Assembly: GCA_035943935.1 (NCBI GenBank)
Contig: DASZBR010000022.1
Coordinates: forward strand, 1 to 64,000
From: DASZBR01 sp035943935
Lineage (GTDB): Bacteria; Pseudomonadota; Gammaproteobacteria; DASZBR01
Direction: 5' to 3'
Length of the DNA stretch: 64,000 bases
Under the pieces are notes generated by a model. It was not told the origin of the DNA. It saw only the letters and a list, made by a program, of their open reading frames with translations, and ran no database searches. A program made the position numbers and the translations under genes. Below are positions 51,153 through 59,796 of this stretch, piece after piece (positions within the stretch are counted from its first letter, which is position 1; each line of letters begins with the position of its first letter).

Positions 51153-52844
51153 ATGAGTAACGAGACCCTGGGAAAAACTGTAAAAACACACAGCGCTAAT
51201 TTTGATGAAACAGTACCGCTACTTCCGGGTGAAAGAAAACTCATTCTCAAAAGACTCGTCCAGAAAATACTGGGTATTTTTGGTGGATTGGCGATTCTCG
51301 GCGGAGGTATTACAGGGATTGTTTTTCTTGTGCGTAGAAACACAGGGACTTCTGTTGGAGGTTCTGGAATTGAATTAGAATTTCAAAACAGCTCGCCGTA
51401 TACCTTGAAATTACAAAGCCAAAGTGGACAAGACAGTAATTGTACCTGCGCACAAGAATTACAACCGGGCGAAAAACAAGTCGTGACATTGGACAATGCC
51501 AGCGGCTGGAGCGATATCGAATATGATGTATTTAATAATGGTACGTATATAGGCCACTTAGGTGTTCGTGTGACATCAAACGCTATTTCTGTTTCGAATG
51601 AAAATAATCTTTATGTAACAACGGTACCGCAGACAGCAACTGAATCTGATGTAAAAATCATTCGCGCGAGTGTACGACCAGGTTTAAATCAAGCGGGTTT
51701 TGAATTTGGTAATAATCCTAATCAAATTAATCCACCGACACCAGCAAATGTGGATGCCGCGAATGCACGATCGTTTTCCAGTTATCGTATGCCATTCAAA
51801 TTAGAATATGCAGCCTCTCCAGAATATGTACAAAAATATGTCAAAGAAGTTGAGTATGCTTTAAGCACGAATGCAGAAGTCATCGTTGAGCCGCATAATT
51901 ATATGTTATTTAATGGCAAGCCCATCACACCACAACAATGCCAAAGCTTAATTGGTCAGAATTTTGTCGGTTTATTTAGTGGGTTAAGTGCAAAATATCC
52001 AGGCAAATTAATTGTCGAAGCCATGAATGAACCTACGGATGTGGTTACTCCTGAACAATTAGTTGAGTGTTATACGCCATTAATTAAAGCTGCTCGCGCT
52101 CAAGGTTTTAAAGGCAAAATTGTTATTGAGGGAAATACGTGGGCAACGCCGAATGTATTAACGAATCCAGATGGTACTGCGTCTGCGCAATTTAATGCGT
52201 TAAAACCACTCTTAACAGATAAAGCAACGTACGGTGAAGTTGTGCTGGGAATTCATTGTTATTTTAATAATCCTCAAGGTGGTGGTTCTGGAACAAGTGA
52301 ATGTATTCCCGCCAATACGGTGCTTGAAGTTAATCGCATTCCGCAACTCACCGCATTAGCGCAAGTGAACGGCATTAAAATTCGCGTAACCGAAATGGGT
52401 GTGATTAATTCACCAAATTGCCAAGCCGTGTTAAGTGAGATGGCAGATCATATTTATCAAAATCAAGCGGTTTATGAAGGATATAATATGTGGGTGCAAA
52501 CGCCGGTATCGAATCCTGCGTGGACGCCATTATTATTAGATCTCGAAGAAGGAAAAGATGAGCGTGTAGATATTCTCGAAAAATACATGGTTTCACCGAC
52601 ATCTTATAGTTCGACAGCTTCAGCACGATTTTATCAACCAGCGCCACAGCAGAACATCAGTGGAACTTCTGCGGTTGCATTGGGTGCAGGTATTGCAGCG
52701 CCAGCAGTGATAGCGTTGCTGGTGATTGGATTGGGTGGTGCAGCGGTTTATGGGGTTTATTGTTTGTACAATAAATTTTATGGAAGTGCAGACGAGAAAG
52801 TGGCTGATATAGAACAGGGGAAAATTTCACCGAAGAACCCTTGA
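51153..52844 (+). CDS. Membrane-anchored GH5 glycosidase (cellulase-like), putative effector
   Basis: 563 residues; AGGAG precedes the ATG. Order: a ~30-residue N-terminal cytosolic part with acidic dileucine motif E-T-V-P-L-L (residues ~19-24); membrane helix about 33-55 (LGIFGGLAILGGGITGIVFL); a large soluble part with a glycoside hydrolase family 5 fold; a second membrane helix about 508-535; and a short basic/acidic tail. GH5 catalytic acid in VEAMNEPTD (near 290) and nucleophile Glu in RVTEMGVI (near 413) are present, as is the usual PHNY strand end. GH5 enzymes cleave beta-glucans such as cellulose. There is no classic cleavable signal peptide. The two helices put the enzyme on one side and both tails on the other. 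Convergent with the phosphatase gene. Confidence 0.85.
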   Translation: MSNETLGKTVKTHSANFDETVPLLPGERKLILKRLVQKILGIFGGLAILGGGITGIVFLVRRNTGTSVGGSGIELEFQNSSPYTLKLQSQSGQDSNCTCAQELQPGEKQVVTLDNASGWSDIEYDVFNNGTYIGHLGVRVTSNAISVSNENNLYVTTVPQTATESDVKIIRASVRPGLNQAGFEFGNNPNQINPPTPANVDAANARSFSSYRMPFKLEYAASPEYVQKYVKEVEYALSTNAEVIVEPHNYMLFNGKPITPQQCQSLIGQNFVGLFSGLSAKYPGKLIVEAMNEPTDVVTPEQLVECYTPLIKAARAQGFKGKIVIEGNTWATPNVLTNPDGTASAQFNALKPLLTDKATYGEVVLGIHCYFNNPQGGGSGTSECIPANTVLEVNRIPQLTALAQVNGIKIRVTEMGVINSPNCQAVLSEMADHIYQNQAVYEGYNMWVQTPVSNPAWTPLLLDLEEGKDERVDILEKYMVSPTSYSSTASARFYQPAPQQNISGTSAVALGAGIAAPAVIALLVIGLGGAAVYGVYCLYNKFYGSADEKVADIEQGKISPKNP

Positions 52845-52856
52845 TCTCGTTCAAAC

Positions 52857-52876
52857 GGTCGTAATGAATTACGACC
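52857..52876. terminator. Hairpin between convergent GH5 and phosphatase genes
   Basis: GGTCGTAAT (52857-52865) and ATTACGACC (52868-52876) form a perfect stem. The placement between two stops suggests a shared bidirectional terminator. T-content downstream is modest. Confidence 0.6.
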
Positions 52877-52879
52877 TTA

Positions 52880-53512
52880 CTATACGGGTTTGATATTCCA
52901 GTCTATGCAAGTCCATGTTTTTGCCTTGGGCTTGTGTTCAAAAATACACAACGCGCCTGTTGATATTTTAATGCCATGTGTCTTAGAGAAGTCTTCAAAA
53001 TTACCTGTTAAATATGGCGCGAATCGAGCGATACCATTGCTGGTAACCACTAAAATAATTTTGTCCGCATATTTTTTAAGTAAATCCTCTGAAAATAACT
53101 TCCAGTTTTGAATAATTTCTTGAGGATCAACTTTCCAGCCATTAGGAACAATTGCTGACTCATCCCACGCTTTTATGGTTTCTTTGCCTAGGCGTTCAAC
53201 AACTTTTTCTTCAGGCTGATTTTCATCGGGGCCATAATTAATTTCATTAAACATATCTAATTTTTCGGTGAGAATCTGAAGTCCTAAAATCTTTAGAGCC
53301 TGTTCTGCGGTTTGTTGTGTGCGTTTTAAATTAGAAACAAAGATTACATCAGGAATTAAATTATGTTGTTTTAAATAATTCCCCAGTTTTCGACCTTGTT
53401 CAAGACCGCTTTCTACTAATGGCACATCGGTTAAGCCGAGCCGACGGACAATGTCAGTGAGTCCAAAGGTATTTCCATGTCGGGCAACTAATAAGGTTGT
53501 ATTTTTAGTCAT
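52880..53512 (-). CDS. Histidine phosphatase (phosphoglycerate-mutase-like)
   Basis: 210 residues. Catalytic His in the motif ARHGNT; second Arg and Glu region KRTQQTAEQAL; a later His is expected near VVTSNGIARF, where Ser/Asn replaces the common GH, so the second His is unclear. The substrate is unknown; family members act on sugar phosphates or phosphoproteins. The start overlaps the kdsB stop by 1 base (TAATG), so it is coupled to LPS Kdo activation. Confidence 0.85.
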   Translation of the reverse strand: MTKNTTLLVARHGNTFGLTDIVRRLGLTDVPLVESGLEQGRKLGNYLKQHNLIPDVIFVSNLKRTQQTAEQALKILGLQILTEKLDMFNEINYGPDENQPEEKVVERLGKETIKAWDESAIVPNGWKVDPQEIIQNWKLFSEDLLKKYADKIILVVTSNGIARFAPYLTGNFEDFSKTHGIKISTGALCIFEHKPKAKTWTCIDWNIKPV

Positions 53513-54321
53513 TATATTAATTCGCCGTGTTGAGTGATTAATTGTTCAGCACGAATAATATCTTCGGGGCTGTCCACACCAGACATATTCGCTCTACCGT
53601 TATAGTCAACGAGTACACAACGAATAGAGTAGCCGTTTTCTAATACACGTAATTGTTCTAGGCCTTCCAATTTTTCAAAATGACTTTCGGTTAAAGTAAT
53701 ATATTTTTCGAGCATAGTTCGAGAATAACCATAAATACCAATATGTCTAAATACAGGGCTTTTATTATCTTTTTGTCTTAATTCTTTTTCATTACGTAGT
53801 GCGGGAATAATATTTTTGCTAAACCAGAAAGCATTATAGGTTTGCTGATTAAATACCACAGTTGTGCCGCTGAGTGGCGTAGTTAATTTGTTGTGGCGTA
53901 ATTTATCCAGTTCTTCCCAACTTAATTGCGTGACAGGTGTAATCACATCACAGGGCGAAGCACTAAAATTTTCTATCATGCTTTTTAAAAATTCAGGGGG
54001 CGTGAGTGGAGCATCGCCTTGCATATTTAAAATAAAGTCTGGTTTTTCTTTTAATTGTTTAATGGCTTCTGCTATTCGGTCAGTACCTGTAGGGCAGTTG
54101 GGTGAAGTCATTACTGCATCGACGTTTATTTCATGACAGTGTTCAATAATTCTTTCATCATCTGTTGCGACAATGATAGAAATGTTTTTAAGCCCGTTAG
54201 CTGCTGCTTGAGATAATCTTACTACCCGTTGTAGTAGCGTCTGGCCTTTAATTATAGCCAATGGCTTTCCCGGTAATCGGGTGGAGCTATAACGCGCAGG
54301 AATAATAATTGCAGTTTTCAA
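53512..54321 (-). CDS. kdsB: 3-deoxy-manno-octulosonate cytidylyltransferase
   Basis: Activates Kdo as CMP-Kdo for LPS core synthesis. 269 residues, slightly longer than usual. IIIPARYSSTRLPGKPLA, ATDDERI, NMQGDAPL, HIGIYGYSR and LEQLRVLENGY are all recognisable. The presence of Kdo synthesis shows a Gram-negative envelope. Confidence 0.95.
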   Translation of the reverse strand: MKTAIIIPARYSSTRLPGKPLAIIKGQTLLQRVVRLSQAAANGLKNISIIVATDDERIIEHCHEINVDAVMTSPNCPTGTDRIAEAIKQLKEKPDFILNMQGDAPLTPPEFLKSMIENFSASPCDVITPVTQLSWEELDKLRHNKLTTPLSGTTVVFNQQTYNAFWFSKNIIPALRNEKELRQKDNKSPVFRHIGIYGYSRTMLEKYITLTESHFEKLEGLEQLRVLENGYSIRCVLVDYNGRANMSGVDSPEDIIRAEQLITQHGELI

Positions 54322-54332
54322 AGTAAAGTTCC

Positions 54333-54884
54333 CTAATGAAATTCTATTAAAACAGGTTCAGAATTATCAATATTATTTTCATAAAAGTAATACTTATCAG
54401 CAATACGCATCAGTTCCGGCAATATAACTTCAACCGCTTCATGTCGTTGAACTAATGTTTCTATGGATAAATATCGTTCTCTATTTTTTACGCGTCTGAT
54501 AGCCGTATGTAAATCACAGAATAATATATTCATAGTAATTTCATAACCCAATTGTTTTGCGTGTTGTATAAATTCCAACGAATCCGGCAACGCGAAAGAA
54601 CGTATATATACAATAGTATAGCGTGCGTTGAGGGCTTCTATAAGTATTTCATTCGCACGCTGTCGTGCGGGCAATTCCCAGCGTTCAAATGCTTTTGCGG
54701 GATCGTGTTTCGCATCTTTTTGATATTCCGGCATGGCTTCCATGATTAAGTCGGGATCATGAATAACAGCATCTGTTGGTATTTCTCCGCGTGATTTTAA
54801 ACTTTCATAGAAATACGATTTTCCGGATCCAGGTCCGCCAGCGATGCAGATGAGTTGGGGAGTATTTTTGTGTGGTTTAGTCAT
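54333..54884 (-). CDS. Zeta-toxin-like P-loop kinase
   Basis: About 183 residues. P-loop IAGGPGSGKSYFYESL, then HDPDLIMEAMPEY, where zeta kinases have their substrate-site Asp, and a lid-like Arg-rich part RRVKNRERYLS. Zeta toxins phosphorylate UDP-N-acetylglucosamine, but many chromosomal relatives are not toxins. No antitoxin-like gene adjoins. The frame opens from TTG 54911; the first ATG at 54884 is used, and neither has a clear ribosome-binding site. Eleven bases upstream of kdsB. Confidence 0.75.
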   Translation of the reverse strand: MTKPHKNTPQLICIAGGPGSGKSYFYESLKSRGEIPTDAVIHDPDLIMEAMPEYQKDAKHDPAKAFERWELPARQRANEILIEALNARYTIVYIRSFALPDSLEFIQHAKQLGYEITMNILFCDLHTAIRRVKNRERYLSIETLVQRHEAVEVILPELMRIADKYYFYENNIDNSEPVLIEFH

Positions 54885-54936
54885 ATCGTGGATGCTAGCA
54901 TTTGAACTCAATTCAAAACAATAGGAAGAAAATACT

Positions 54937-55227
54937 ATGAGTCATGAAAGCTATGTGTATCTGTTAACAAATAAGCATCTCAATGTCCTTTATACGGGCA
55001 TTACCAACGATTTAATCCGCCGTGTTTATGAACACAAAAACAAACTCCAGAAAGGCTTTACTCAAAAATACAATGTCGATCGCTTAGTCTATTACGAGGC
55101 GTTTTCAGATATTTATGAAGCCATAAAAAGAGAAAAGCAAATTAAAGGTTGGTCACGGAAAAAGAAAGACGATTTAATTCATACATTAAATCCAGCGTGG
55201 AAAGATCTTTATGATGAGTTGTGTTGA
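54937..55227 (+). CDS. Single-domain GIY-YIG nuclease-like protein (UPF0213/YhbQ type)
   Basis: 96 residues. YVYLLTNK and LYTGITNDLIRRVYEHK give the GIY-YIG signature (here VYL...YTG) with the catalytic Arg; Tyr and Lys follow in VYYEAF and EAIKREKQIKGWSR. Such small proteins are widespread; their role is unclear, with suggested DNA damage processing. Divergent from the zeta-like gene. Confidence 0.9.
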   Translation: MSHESYVYLLTNKHLNVLYTGITNDLIRRVYEHKNKLQKGFTQKYNVDRLVYYEAFSDIYEAIKREKQIKGWSRKKKDDLIHTLNPAWKDLYDELC

Positions 55228-55352
55228 GAGTTGATGTCGCCTCAAAGGAAAATTTCTCTGTTCGATTGTTGTCCCGAAGGCGGATATTCTTTTATTCGTC
55301 GTCTCGAAAGAGCGCACACCACACCGTCGTCGTGAAGCAACATCCACTACAC

Positions 55353-55563
55353 CGTCGTCCCGAAGGAGCGAAGCGATGAGGGATCTCCCGCTACGGAGTT
55401 CAGCGTAATATTTTATATGAATATATCTATATGGGGTTCGTTTTTCTGCTCGGAGATTTATTTCGTGAAAAAATTAAATCCTACTTAGAAAGTACTACGC
55501 GGAAAAGTATGTTGAGCTTCGTAGCAGGAGATCCCTCATCGCTTCGCTCCTTCGGGACGACGG
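55353..55563. repeat. Long inverted repeat pair (GTCCCGAAGGAGCGAAGCG type)
   Basis: The left arm (55353-55395, containing CCCGAAGGAGCGAAGCGATG) and right arm (55520-55563, containing the reverse complement) match almost perfectly over ~43 bases. Further partial copies lie at 55298-55360 and 55585-55600. The 55228-55703 gap holds no credible gene. The repeat could form a large cruciform or RNA hairpin, or be a dispersed repeat family. Confidence 0.75.
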
Positions 55564-55703
55564 GTGAGAGGTGGCGCGCTTTCGGAACGACGGCGTAGTG
55601 TGTGTTTTCTTGGGATAACGGAGGCGTGAAGTAGTGTTTCGGAATTGCGAATACAAATAAAAAAAAACACCACCCAAATTTCTTCAGACAGCGTTGTTAA
55701 TAA

Positions 55704-55780
55704 TGGCGCGCCCGGAGAGACTCGAACTCCCGACACCCTGGTTCGAAGCCAGGTACTCTATCCAACTGAGCTACGGGCGC
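55704..55780 (-). tRNA. tRNA-Arg (anticodon TCG)
   Basis: 77 bases including CCA. Acceptor GCGCCCG pairs with CGGGCGC; D stem with AGCTCAGTTGGATAGAG; anticodon stem CCTGG/CCAGG with loop CTTCGAA giving anticodon TCG (Arg); T loop TTCGAGT. Its first 23 bases lie inside the end of the pepA frame, so it is probably transcribed with pepA. Confidence 0.93.
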
Positions 55781-57128
55781 TAAAACGATGTTGCAAATAT
55801 TCAAATACCGCACGAATTCCCATGGCTTCTGCACCTTCAGGATGCGCAGAGGACGTGCTGCAATTCCAGGCCATGATATCAAAATGCGCCCAAGAAATAC
55901 TCTCTGAAACAAATTCTTTTAAAAATAGTGCTGCGGTAATGGCTCCGCCATACATACTTGTCGGGGCATTGTTCAAATCCGCGATAGTGCTGTCGATTAA
56001 TTTTCGATAGGGTGTATATAAGGGCATGCGCCAAATCGGATCTTGTAATTTTTCGCCATACGCAATTAATTCATTGGCAAGATGGTTGTCATCCGTAAAT
56101 AAAGCAGAAATGTCTGTGCCCATTGCAACTCGCGCAGCACCCGTGAGTGTTGCAAAATCTAATATTAATTCAGGTTTTTCGCTCGAGGCTTCAAAAAGTG
56201 CATCGGCTAAAATCACTCGGCCCTCAGCATCCGTATTGCCAATTTCTACGGTCAGGCCCTTTCTGGTATTAATGACATCGCCTGGTCTGTACGCATTACC
56301 TGAAATGGCATTTTCAACAGCCGGAATTAATACTCTTAATTTAACAGGTAATTTTGCATGCATGATTAAAGCGGCGAGTCCTAAAACATGTGCTGCGCCA
56401 CCCATATCTTTTTTCATGCCTAACATGCCAACGGCAGGTTTGATATCTAATCCACCCGTATCAAAACAAACGCCTTTGCCAACTAACGTAATTTTGGGAT
56501 GTTTTTTATTTCCCCAATTTAATTCTAGTAATCTGGGCGGATTTGTACTCGCACGTCCAACGGCATGTATAGCCGGATAATTTTGTTTCAGTAAATCTTC
56601 GCCAATTATTTCATTAAAATCAGCTTTAAATTCTGAAGCTAATTTTTTAGCTGCCGCAGAAAGATCCGCGGGCCCCATATTTTCCGTCGGCGTATTAATT
56701 AAATTACGGACAGTATAGATAGCATGAAGTTGAGCAGTAATATTTTCATGGCCTTTGGGTAATACTAATTTGCTGGGATTTTTTTTGGCTTTCTTATATT
56801 TCGTAAACTGGTATGCACCCATGCCCCAAAATAATGCAGCAGAAGGCTCCAGTTTTTCCACATAATAAATACCTTCGGGGAGAGCAGTTGCCAAACTGCC
56901 CATATAAATGAAATTATGTTTAGCTGTGCCAATCGCAATGACTTTTTCTATTTTGCCGGATTTGTCAGGGATCACACAAAAACTCTCAGATTTACCTAAG
57001 AATTTTTGGGCGCCCATCCAATTTTTAGCATGGCTGGATTGATTTTCTTTCCAAGAACTAAATTCTTGTTCAGTAATAAAATCAATCACAACCGCATCAG
57101 TTGATTTATCCGCAAAACAGTTGAGCAT
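55758..57128 (-). CDS. Leucyl aminopeptidase family (M17) protease
   Basis: 456 residues. Removes N-terminal residues from peptides in the cytosol with two metal ions. Metal and catalytic motifs: GKGVCFDTGGLDIKPAVGM, MKKDMGG, and NTDAEGRVILADAL; the C-terminal region has PTSMYGGAI. The final residues are encoded by the start of tRNA-Arg, with stop codon TAG at 55758-55760 in the tRNA D loop. The start is 2 bases after the ald stop, so ald, this gene and the tRNA form one likely transcript. Confidence 0.93.
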   Translation of the reverse strand: MLNCFADKSTDAVVIDFITEQEFSSWKENQSSHAKNWMGAQKFLGKSESFCVIPDKSGKIEKVIAIGTAKHNFIYMGSLATALPEGIYYVEKLEPSAALFWGMGAYQFTKYKKAKKNPSKLVLPKGHENITAQLHAIYTVRNLINTPTENMGPADLSAAAKKLASEFKADFNEIIGEDLLKQNYPAIHAVGRASTNPPRLLELNWGNKKHPKITLVGKGVCFDTGGLDIKPAVGMLGMKKDMGGAAHVLGLAALIMHAKLPVKLRVLIPAVENAISGNAYRPGDVINTRKGLTVEIGNTDAEGRVILADALFEASSEKPELILDFATLTGAARVAMGTDISALFTDDNHLANELIAYGEKLQDPIWRMPLYTPYRKLIDSTIADLNNAPTSMYGGAITAALFLKEFVSESISWAHFDIMAWNCSTSSAHPEGAEAMGIRAVFEYLQHRFSARSSVG

Positions 57129-57130
57129 AT

Positions 57131-58249
57131 TTATTCCATTAAGGCTTTTACAGGTTCGCGATAATCACAGTTCATCGCATGAGCAACAGCAGAGTAAGTC
57201 ACATGACTTTTATAGACATTCAGGCCGTTTAATAAATGCTTGTTTTCTAATAAAGCATTTTTATAGCCCTTCGTGGCTAATTGCAAAATAAAAGGCAATG
57301 TGGCGTTATTGAGTGCAAACGTTGCGGTACGCGCAACCGCACCCGGCATATTTGCGACACAATAATGCACGACGCCATCGACCACATAGGTGGGATCCGT
57401 ATGGGTTGTCGCTTTACTGGTTTCTGCACAACCGCCTTGATCAATAGCGACGTCAACGAGGACAGAACCCGCATGCATTTTTTTAATTAAGTCATGGCTA
57501 ATTAATTTGGGTGCCGCAGCGCCAGGAATTAATACCGCACCAATAACCAAATCGGCTTCGCAGACATAACGCTCAATCGCATCGTGCGTTGAATAAATAG
57601 TATTTAATTTTGAGCCAAATTGCGCATCTAATTCTTTCAGACGCTGAATAGATTTATCTATTACAGTAACGTGCGCTTCAAAACCGGTTGCCATGCGAAT
57701 AGCATTTGTTCCGACAACACCACCGCCGATGACGACTATTCTTCCAGAAGCAACACCGGGAACGCCGCCTAATAAAATTCCGCGTCCACCTTGTGCTTTT
57801 TCTAAACAATGCGCGCCCGCTTGAATAGACATGCGTCCAGCGACTTCACTCATCGGAGCTAAAAGAGGAAGACCGCCAAAATTATCCGTAACCGTTTCAT
57901 AGGCAATAGCCACACAACCTGAATTAATTAAACCTTTGGTTTGTTCTGGATCTGGTGCGAGGTGTAAATAGGTAAATAAAATTTGATCTTTGCGTAACAT
58001 TTTACATTCGTTTGCTTGGGGTTCTTTGACTTTGACAATCATTTCGGCTTGATCAAAAACTTCTTTAGCGGTTTTTGCAATCAGTGCACCGGCTGCTGCG
58101 TAGGTTGCATCATTAATACCGATACCCATCCCCGCATTTGTTTCGACAATGACGCTGTGACCATGTGCAATCAATTCGCGCACACTTGAGGGCACCATAC
58201 CTACACGGTATTCATGATTTTTAATTTCTTTTGGAACGCCTATCAACAT
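57131..58249 (-). CDS. ald: Alanine dehydrogenase
   Basis: Interconverts alanine and pyruvate plus ammonia with NAD. 372 residues. MLIGVPKEIKNHEYRVGM start, catalytic Lys region VKVKEPQ, His in YLHLAPDPEQT, and NAD fold VVIGGGVVGTNAIRMA. Use of alanine as a carbon and nitrogen source fits an amino-acid-fed lifestyle, which is common in Legionellales. Divergent from recA. Confidence 0.95.
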   Translation of the reverse strand: MLIGVPKEIKNHEYRVGMVPSSVRELIAHGHSVIVETNAGMGIGINDATYAAAGALIAKTAKEVFDQAEMIVKVKEPQANECKMLRKDQILFTYLHLAPDPEQTKGLINSGCVAIAYETVTDNFGGLPLLAPMSEVAGRMSIQAGAHCLEKAQGGRGILLGGVPGVASGRIVVIGGGVVGTNAIRMATGFEAHVTVIDKSIQRLKELDAQFGSKLNTIYSTHDAIERYVCEADLVIGAVLIPGAAAPKLISHDLIKKMHAGSVLVDVAIDQGGCAETSKATTHTDPTYVVDGVVHYCVANMPGAVARTATFALNNATLPFILQLATKGYKNALLENKHLLNGLNVYKSHVTYSAVAHAMNCDYREPVKALME

Positions 58250-58337
58250 AATTTTTTCTCCTGGAAACAGTGTGCGCGGATTATACAGGATGTTATGATG
58301 ACTGACGATGTTCTCTTAATAGTTAACGGAGGTGTTT

Positions 58338-59384
58338 ATGGCAGCAGTGGATGAAAATAGGAAGAAAGCACTCGAAGCGGCAAAAAGTCAAATAGAACGC
58401 CAATTTGGAAAGGGTTCTATCATGCTTTTAGGTGATAACGAAGCCGTAGCAATAGAAGCCATTTCGACAGGCTCTTTAGGATTGGATATTGCATTAGGGA
58501 TTGGTGGATTGCCCAAAGGACGTATTGTTGAAATTTATGGGCCAGAGTCTTCAGGTAAAACAACGCTCACATTACAAGTGGCTGCGCAGTCTCAAAAAGC
58601 GGGCGGAACCGTTGCGTTTATTGATGCTGAACATGCGCTTGACCCTAATTATGCTGAAAAATTGGGTGTAAACGTCGCAAATTTATTAGTCTCTCAACCC
58701 GATACCGGCGAACAAGGTTTAGAAATCGCCGACATGTTAGTCAGATCAGGTGCTGTAGACGTTGTCATTGTTGACTCGGTTGCTGCCTTAACTCCGCGTG
58801 CAGAAATCGAAGGCGAAATGGGCGATCAGCATATGGGTCTCCAAGCGCGATTAATGTCACAGGCTTTACGTAAGTTAACGGGCAATATTAAGCGATCGAA
58901 TACTTTAGTTATCTTTATTAATCAAATCCGTATGAAAATTGGCGTTATGTTTGGTAATCCTGAAACTACCACCGGTGGTAATGCCTTAAAATTCTATGCG
59001 TCTATCCGATTAGATATTCGTCGAACGGGTGCAATTAAGAAGGGCGAAGAAATTATTGGTAGCGAAACGCGTGTGAAAGTCGTTAAAAATAAAGTCGCAC
59101 CGCCATTCCGTGAAGCGCATTTTGAAATTCTGTACGGAGAAGGTATTTCACACGAAGGCGAAATTATTGAGCTGGGTGCAGCACTCAATATCGTTGATAA
59201 ATCCGGTGCGTGGTACGCGTATCAAGGTGAAAAGATTGGTCAGGGCAAAGATAATGCGCGTCAATATTTGAAAGAAAATCCAAAGATTGCGCAAGAAATC
59301 GAAGCTAAGATTCGTGAATTAAGTATTAAGAAAACGGGTAAACCAGTTGAGACGGTAGAAGAGGATGAATCCATCACCGCGTAA
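58338..59384 (+). CDS. recA: Recombinase RecA
   Basis: 348 residues. Walker A GPESSGKTT, FIDAEHALDPNYA, L1/L2 loop regions, and NQIRMKIGVMFGNPETTTGG. The start at 58338 has GGAGG 5 bases upstream. No canonical CTG-N10-CAG LexA box is seen in front, which fits Legionella-type bacteria that lack LexA. It overlaps recX by 20 bases. Confidence 0.98.
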   Translation: MAAVDENRKKALEAAKSQIERQFGKGSIMLLGDNEAVAIEAISTGSLGLDIALGIGGLPKGRIVEIYGPESSGKTTLTLQVAAQSQKAGGTVAFIDAEHALDPNYAEKLGVNVANLLVSQPDTGEQGLEIADMLVRSGAVDVVIVDSVAALTPRAEIEGEMGDQHMGLQARLMSQALRKLTGNIKRSNTLVIFINQIRMKIGVMFGNPETTTGGNALKFYASIRLDIRRTGAIKKGEEIIGSETRVKVVKNKVAPPFREAHFEILYGEGISHEGEIIELGAALNIVDKSGAWYAYQGEKIGQGKDNARQYLKENPKIAQEIEAKIRELSIKKTGKPVETVEEDESITA

Positions 59385-59796
59385 AAAAATATATATGCTC
59401 GCGCTGAAGTTGCTGACACGGCGCGAGCATGCTGTTGCTGAATTACGCAAAAAATTAGTGGAAAAAACGGAACACCCGGAGTTAGTCCCCGAAATTATTC
59501 AGGAATTAATCCAGAAGAAATATTTGGATGATAATCGTTTTGCTGAAATGTATTCACGGATGCGATCGAATAAAGGTTATGGATTATTAAGGATTAAACG
59601 AGAATTAAAAGAAAGGGGTATTACAGAATGTGTAAATTTACATCATGCTGATATTAAAAATATTTATGAGAGAAAATTTGGGAGTAATCCTGCTAAAGAT
59701 ATCCGCGAAAAAGCTAAACAGATTCGCTATTTGCAGTATCGGGGATTTTCGTTTGAAGAAATTAAAAAGGTTTTAAATCATGAAGATGACGAGTAG
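59365..59796 (+). CDS. recX: RecA regulator RecX
   Basis: Limits RecA filament growth. 143 residues of three-helix repeats: LALKLLTRREHAVAELRKKL, then IQELIQKKYLDDNRFAEMY, and GYGLLRIKRELKERGI. Overlaps both recA (20 bases) and alaS (17 bases), so translation of the three is coupled. Confidence 0.94.
   Translation: MNPSPRKKIYMLALKLLTRREHAVAELRKKLVEKTEHPELVPEIIQELIQKKYLDDNRFAEMYSRMRSNKGYGLLRIKRELKERGITECVNLHHADIKNIYERKFGSNPAKDIREKAKQIRYLQYRGFSFEEIKKVLNHEDDE

Noticed and set aside
54333..54911. Zeta toxin as half of a toxin-antitoxin pair
   Set aside because: No small antitoxin gene adjoins; both neighbours are ordinary genes, and many chromosomal zeta-like kinases are not toxins.
55645..56010. 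Plus-strand frame of 121 codons containing GETRTPDTLVRSQVLYPTELRA
   Set aside because: This is the well-known false translation of the reverse of a tRNA gene (tRNA-Arg at 55704-55780) running on into the antisense of the aminopeptidase gene.
58250..58337. SOS (LexA) box upstream of recA
   Set aside because: No CTG-N10-CAG palindrome close to the consensus could be found between ald and recA.
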